Positions 7,505 to 10,794 of a stretch of DNA of 10,794 nt are shown here, piece by piece. Origin of the DNA: Flavobacteriaceae bacterium. Lineage in GTDB: Bacteria > Bacteroidota > Bacteroidia > Flavobacteriales > Flavobacteriaceae. The stretch covers positions 1 through 10,794 of the forward strand of contig JALRKI010000111.1 in the NCBI GenBank assembly GCA_023254815.1, in the 5' to 3' direction. The notes below the pieces were generated by a model. The model did not search any database. It worked only from the letters and a program-made list of their open reading frames with translations, and had not been told where the DNA came from. Numbering within the stretch: the stretch's first letter is position 1; each line of letters opens with the position of its first letter. Position numbers and translations under genes: made by a program.

Positions 7505-9097
7505 CTAGTTATTAGGTTCGGTGTAATAGATTTCGAAACGAATGTTCTTGGCTGCATTGCTGTTATTGCTTCCAACCAATACAGTTCCTTTTGGGGACAA
7601 AATTGAACCAGTTAGTGTAAACAGATCTGGAGAATGGGTTACTTTGGCTGCGTTGGCAGCAGAGACATTTGAAGTAACAACTACACCCAATTTTACATTG
7701 GTTGAATCACGTTGAAAGATGTTATTAATGTGTTCTGTGATTCTGACCTTGTAGGTTTGTCCAGCTCCATTTGAAGCCCCTCCTTCGCGAACCAATGGCA
7801 CCAAGTGATAATTTTTAGTTAGGTTATCAAAAACGCCAGCGCTTTGGTCAATAAAATAATCAATAACTGGGATTCCAGTTTCTGTATTATAAACGATAAT
7901 TCTATCTGGTTCTTCGACCCCATTCAGTGCATCTTGATCTACACTAAAGACCAATTGAGCTTCGTTGATTAACCATTTATTGGCTTTAAAAGATTCTAGT
8001 ACAGCGCTGTTTCCGTTTTCATCCCCGTTAAACAGATTGACAATCGCCATTGATCCAGGACCGCCTTTTAAAAATAATTGAGGGTCCCCGTTGGGGTCTC
8101 CATCAGTAATGTTGGTGTAATTTGTGTCGAAAAAATTTGCCTTGTTGCCATTGAAGTTCAACACAAATGTACCATGAAAGTCGTTGGGAACTTGCTCCCC
8201 ATTAACAGTAGAATAGGTAGTATAAGTGTAGTATAGGGTTAGATTGGCGGCGCTATTGTTCAAGTCAAATAATGCCATATGACCAGATGTTCCGTTTGAA
8301 GGGAGTTCGGGTTTGAGGTATAGCCCCCTGAAGTAATTTTGAAAATTGCTGATGTCGCTCAGTTCTGGTTGATCTTCGTGACCAAACAAAAAATCTTGCC
8401 AGTAGCCACTGCCAATGTCTAAAGTTTGACGCAATGCTGGCGCTAGACGCTGAGAAACAGTCATTTCGTTGGTCTGTTCGTCCAAGGTGTAAAGAACAAT
8501 TTGTTCACTGCTCGGTACTAAATTTGCAATACTAAGAAGCAAATCTCCCTCTAACAAAGACGGGTCAATCACTTCACCTGAGGAGGTGGTTCTGTCCGAA
8601 TAGTAGGCTAATTGCTCATTAAAGTCAGAAGCAGGATCGAAATCTTTAAGGAAGTAATTGTTGCGATAAACGGACAAATTAATGGGGTCACTTCCGTAAA
8701 CCGAGTCCAGTTCATAAAGAGAAGTCCCATCGCTCAGTGTTTCAACAATTTTAGAAAAATAAGGTAATGTTAGAACTACTGAGTCTAATACCACATCGTC
8801 CCCAAATGAGGGATCAACAGTTGTTGGAGTCATTTGAGACACAATACTTGCAAGAGTACTTCCGTAAAGTGGGTGGTTGCTATAGCCCAACAAATATGCC
8901 GGCAAGAGGTTTGTTTGAACGGCGCCTAAAGGCTGATTATAAGCAGTAACAGGATAAGTTAAATGATTGGTGGTAAATGTTCCATAACCAATAATCCCAG
9001 TTCCAATGCTGTTGGCATCGGAATCACAACTTGTAAAAGTAACAAAGGTTAAAATTGTTGCCGAAAATCGGAAAATGAAATTCTTATTGAGGATCAT
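7505..9097 (-). CDS. DUF4270 family lipoprotein
   Basis: A 530-residue predicted lipoprotein of unknown function. The signal peptide has a basic start (Lys5, Arg10), a hydrophobic core at about 11-21 and lipobox FTSC with Cys24 as the lipidated residue. DSD follows, so surface or outer-membrane placement is possible. I assign DUF4270 from the overall pattern, which I recognise from Bacteroidota. Features are an N-terminal part with YPVTAYNQP and LLGYSNHPLYGS, a central FLKGGPG at 342-348, then INEAQLVFSVDQ, YKVRITEHINNIF and a C-terminal NIRFEIYYT (RFEIYYT from Arg520). The composition suggests an all-beta secreted protein; no catalytic motif is visible. It starts 14 bp after the glycogen-synthase-like gene and ends 3 bp before glmS, so the three are probably co-transcribed. 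From memory this order recurs in other Flavobacteriia, which would imply a linked role, perhaps in the envelope. Function is unknown. Confidence 0.85.
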   Translation of the reverse strand: MILNKNFIFRFSATILTFVTFTSCDSDANSIGTGIIGYGTFTTNHLTYPVTAYNQPLGAVQTNLLPAYLLGYSNHPLYGSTLASIVSQMTPTTVDPSFGDDVVLDSVVLTLPYFSKIVETLSDGTSLYELDSVYGSDPINLSVYRNNYFLKDFDPASDFNEQLAYYSDRTTSSGEVIDPSLLEGDLLLSIANLVPSSEQIVLYTLDEQTNEMTVSQRLAPALRQTLDIGSGYWQDFLFGHEDQPELSDISNFQNYFRGLYLKPELPSNGTSGHMALFDLNNSAANLTLYYTYTTYSTVNGEQVPNDFHGTFVLNFNGNKANFFDTNYTNITDGDPNGDPQLFLKGGPGSMAIVNLFNGDENGNSAVLESFKANKWLINEAQLVFSVDQDALNGVEEPDRIIVYNTETGIPVIDYFIDQSAGVFDNLTKNYHLVPLVREGGASNGAGQTYKVRITEHINNIFQRDSTNVKLGVVVTSNVSAANAAKVTHSPDLFTLTGSILSPKGTVLVGSNNSNAAKNIRFEIYYTEPNN

Positions 9098-9111
9098 AAG
9101 TTGGACTCGAT

Positions 9112-9921
9112 TTAGTTCAAAACTTGCGTTTGGTAGAAAGTGATGTAAGCATCAGCAAAGTTGTCTATGGGGTGAAATGGCAAACAGGGTTTGCCCGAAT
9201 TTTCACAGGCCTCATCAATCAGTTTGGGCAATTTCTCAGACCCCTTGATGATGGCGTCCGAATGTGCGATGGCTGTTAACGAAAGGGCGTTATAATCGGG
9301 TGTTTGCAAATGCTTTGTTGCATCGTCATCAATACCGTCAAATTGAATCTTTTTTAGCATTTCCGTATTTAACGAGCCTTCAAATCCTTTATGATATATA
9401 GAGGTGACAATTTTACTTTCTGAAAATAACGGCTCATCTTTATACAATGTTTTGAGATACAATGGCAGCAGTCCTGCCAACCAACCGTGGACGTGAATGA
9501 TATCTGGAGACCAATTCAATTTTTTAACCGTTTCGACCACGCCTTTGGCAAAAAATATGGCCCGCTCGTCGTTGTCTCCAAACAATTGACCAGAATCGTT
9601 TAAAAAAGTGGCTTTGCGTTTGAAATACTCCTCGTTGTCAATAAAATACACCTGAATCCTTTCTTTTGGAATGGAGGCGACCTTAATGATAAGAGGCATG
9701 TCTAAATCATTGATGACCAAATTTATACCTGAAAGTCTAATCACTTCGTGCAGCTGATGTCGTCTCTCGTTGATGTTGCCATAACGTGGCATGAAAATTC
9801 TAATTTGACCGCCTGCTTTGTTTACCATGCGAGGAGCTTCGAAGGACATAGAGGAAATTTCCGTTTCCGGTAAGTAGGGAACTACTTCAGACGATACATA
9901 CAATACCCTTTTGTCTTTCAT
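9112..9921 (-). CDS. Glycogen/starch synthase-like protein, N-terminal (GT5) domain only
   Basis: A 269-residue cytoplasmic protein resembling only the N-terminal Rossmann half of GlgA, which is usually about 470-500 residues. Visible similarity: RVLYVSSEVVPY (5-16), IRIFMPRYGNI (40-50), VYFIDNEEYF (91-100), a FGDNDERAIFF segment (114-124), PDIIHVHGWLAGLLPLYLK (139-157) and a YHKGFEG segment in place of the usual IHNLAYQG. Two differences matter. The ADP-glucose-binding KTGGL motif after SEVxP is replaced by PETEISS (18-24). The whole C-terminal GT-B domain is absent, with no frameshift remnant before the DUF4270 gene. Glycogen synthesis is therefore unlikely; a binding or regulatory role is possible. 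I chose the ATG at 9921 because the protein then begins MKDKRVLYVSSE, as GlgA-like proteins do, and because the best promoter lies between it and the upstream in-frame ATG at 10002. First gene of a unit with DUF4270 and glmS, divergent from panC. Confidence 0.82.
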   Translation of the reverse strand: MKDKRVLYVSSEVVPYLPETEISSMSFEAPRMVNKAGGQIRIFMPRYGNINERRHQLHEVIRLSGINLVINDLDMPLIIKVASIPKERIQVYFIDNEEYFKRKATFLNDSGQLFGDNDERAIFFAKGVVETVKKLNWSPDIIHVHGWLAGLLPLYLKTLYKDEPLFSESKIVTSIYHKGFEGSLNTEMLKKIQFDGIDDDATKHLQTPDYNALSLTAIAHSDAIIKGSEKLPKLIDEACENSGKPCLPFHPIDNFADAYITFYQTQVLN

Positions 9922-9951
9922 ATAATTACTTCGCTCAGTGATACAGGAGGA

Positions 9952-9984
9952 CAAAATTACAAAAATTATGCAGATTTGGGGCAA
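9952..9984 (-). promoter_or_regulatory. Probable promoter of the GT5-like/DUF4270/glmS unit
   Basis: On the minus strand, 9959-9952 reads TAATTTTG, an exact match to the Bacteroidota TAnnTTTG box. A TTG at 9984-9982 lies 22 bp upstream as a candidate -33 element. Transcription would start near 9946, about 25 nt before the ATG at 9921 and downstream of the alternative ATG at 10002. This supports the shorter start for the GT5-like protein. Confidence 0.55.
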
Positions 9985-9989
9985 TGTGC

Positions 9990-9997
9990 TATGTTTG
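9990..9997 (+). promoter_or_regulatory. Probable panC -7 promoter element
   Basis: TATGTTTG on the plus strand is an exact match to the Bacteroidota TAnnTTTG box and sits 23 bp before the panC GTG, giving a leader of about 15-20 nt. A TTTG at 9975-9978 is only 11 bp upstream, too close for a standard -33 element. With the minus-strand promoter at 9952-9984 it forms a compact divergent promoter region of about 100 bp. Confidence 0.45.
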
Positions 9998-10020
9998 CTC
10001 ATTGTTAATCTTTTGCTAAA

Positions 10021-10794
10021 GTGAGAGTTATATCCTCAAAAACAGAATTGATTGATTGGCGTCATGGTTTGTTGCGCCACACTAGCATTGGGTTTGTCCC
10101 AACTATGGGTGCACTACACTCTGGACATTTGTCTTTGGTTTCTCAAGCACTTTTAGACAATGATTATGTTGTAACTTCTATTTTTGTGAATCCAACTCAA
10201 TTTGACAATTCTGAGGATTTGGCCCTTTACCCCAGAACTCTTGAGGCAGATGTTGCTTTAATTGAAACTATTGTTAGCGACCGAATCATCGTTTTTGCTC
10301 CAACGGCCGAGGACTTATATGATGGTCAACCAAGATCAAAATCTTGGGATTTTGGAGCCATTGCCAATGTAATGGAGGGTGAATTTAGAATGGGTCACTT
10401 TGACGGTGTGGGTACAGTATTGCAATTGCTTTTCGAATTGGTTTATCCAACCAAGTCCTATTTTGGTGAAAAGGATTATCAGCAACTGCTCGTTGTAAAA
10501 TCGTTAGCTCAGCAATTAGCTTTGCCCAACGAAATCATTGGTTGTCCCATTTTCAGGGAAGACTCCGGTTTGGCCATGAGTTCTAGAAACCAAAGGTTGT
10601 CCGACTTCCAAAAGATCCAAGCAACACTAATCTTCAGGGTTATGAATAAAATCAATGAACAGATTTCCTCTGTCCCTTGGAAGGATCTGAAGCAATGGGC
10701 AGAAAAGCAATTCCAAGAAGATAAAGATTGGCGCCTTGAATACCTGATTTTAGCCGATGCTCAAACTCTTGAAACAAGCCATGTTTACTCAAAA
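10021..10794 (+). CDS. panC: Pantothenate synthetase (pantoate-beta-alanine ligase), partial at 3' end
   Basis: Cytoplasmic enzyme that joins pantoate and beta-alanine using ATP, through a pantoyl-adenylate, to make pantothenate for coenzyme A. The visible 258 codons run to the right edge; the family is about 280 residues, so roughly 25 are missing. Nucleotidyltransferase HxGH signature: PTMGALHSGHLSLV, with HSGH at 33-36. Other family motifs are FVNPTQF, YPRTLEAD, EGEFRMGHFDGVGTVL (Met where most members have Pro), FGEKDYQQL and REDSGLAMSSRNQRLS. The start is GTG at 10021: an in-frame TAA lies at 10006-10008 and there is no ATG between, while the protein start MRVISSKTEL fits the family. It is divergent from the GT5-like gene. 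panD would be a likely downstream neighbour, but that lies outside the window. Confidence 0.97.
   Translation, partial: MRVISSKTELIDWRHGLLRHTSIGFVPTMGALHSGHLSLVSQALLDNDYVVTSIFVNPTQFDNSEDLALYPRTLEADVALIETIVSDRIIVFAPTAEDLYDGQPRSKSWDFGAIANVMEGEFRMGHFDGVGTVLQLLFELVYPTKSYFGEKDYQQLLVVKSLAQQLALPNEIIGCPIFREDSGLAMSSRNQRLSDFQKIQATLIFRVMNKINEQISSVPWKDLKQWAEKQFQEDKDWRLEYLILADAQTLETSHVYSK

Noticed and set aside
9112..9921. Frameshifted pseudogene of full-length glgA
   Set aside because: Only 14 bp separate its stop from the DUF4270 start, and no remnant of the C-terminal domain is present in any frame I could read downstream.

Overview
The window comes from a Bacteroidota genome, most likely a Flavobacteriia member. 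The protein families point there: a TonB-dependent receptor with an N-terminal carboxypeptidase-regulatory-like domain, a DUF4270 lipoprotein, and acidic residues straight after the lipobox cysteine. The promoters do too: three intergenic sites match the Bacteroidota -7 box TAnnTTTG. Genes have A/T-rich leaders with no clear Shine-Dalgarno sequence.

Layout. (1) 1-736, minus: N-terminal half of atpD (F1 ATP synthase beta subunit), cut by the window edge, with its own promoter near 786-793. (2) 864-895: a strong intrinsic terminator closing the next unit. (3) 5206 down to 916, minus: a two-gene unit of a 922-aa TonB-dependent receptor followed 16 bp later by a 501-aa SGNH/GDSL-type lipoprotein. 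(4) 5207-5445: an AT-rich region with a perfect 8-bp inverted repeat. (5) 5446-5619, plus: a 57-aa two-helix membrane protein. (6) 9921 down to 5657, minus: a tight three-gene unit of a half-length glycogen-synthase-like protein, a DUF4270 lipoprotein and glmS, with gaps of 14 and 3 bp. (7) 10021-10794, plus: panC, divergent from unit 6 and cut by the right edge.

How the genes may work together. AtpD, GlmS and PanC are core metabolism: ATP synthesis, entry to amino-sugar and peptidoglycan synthesis, and pantothenate/CoA synthesis. The receptor and SGNH lipoprotein look like an outer-membrane uptake pair in which an ester might be cleaved at the surface and a product imported. That is inference and the substrate is unknown. 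The glycogen-synthase-like protein has only the N-terminal fold and lacks the usual ADP-glucose-binding lysine motif. It is therefore probably not a glycogen synthase, and its tight linkage to DUF4270 and glmS suggests an envelope-related role.

I found no mobile element, CRISPR array, tRNA, rRNA or defence system. The most open questions are the half glycogen synthase with DUF4270, the receptor/SGNH pair, and the small membrane protein.
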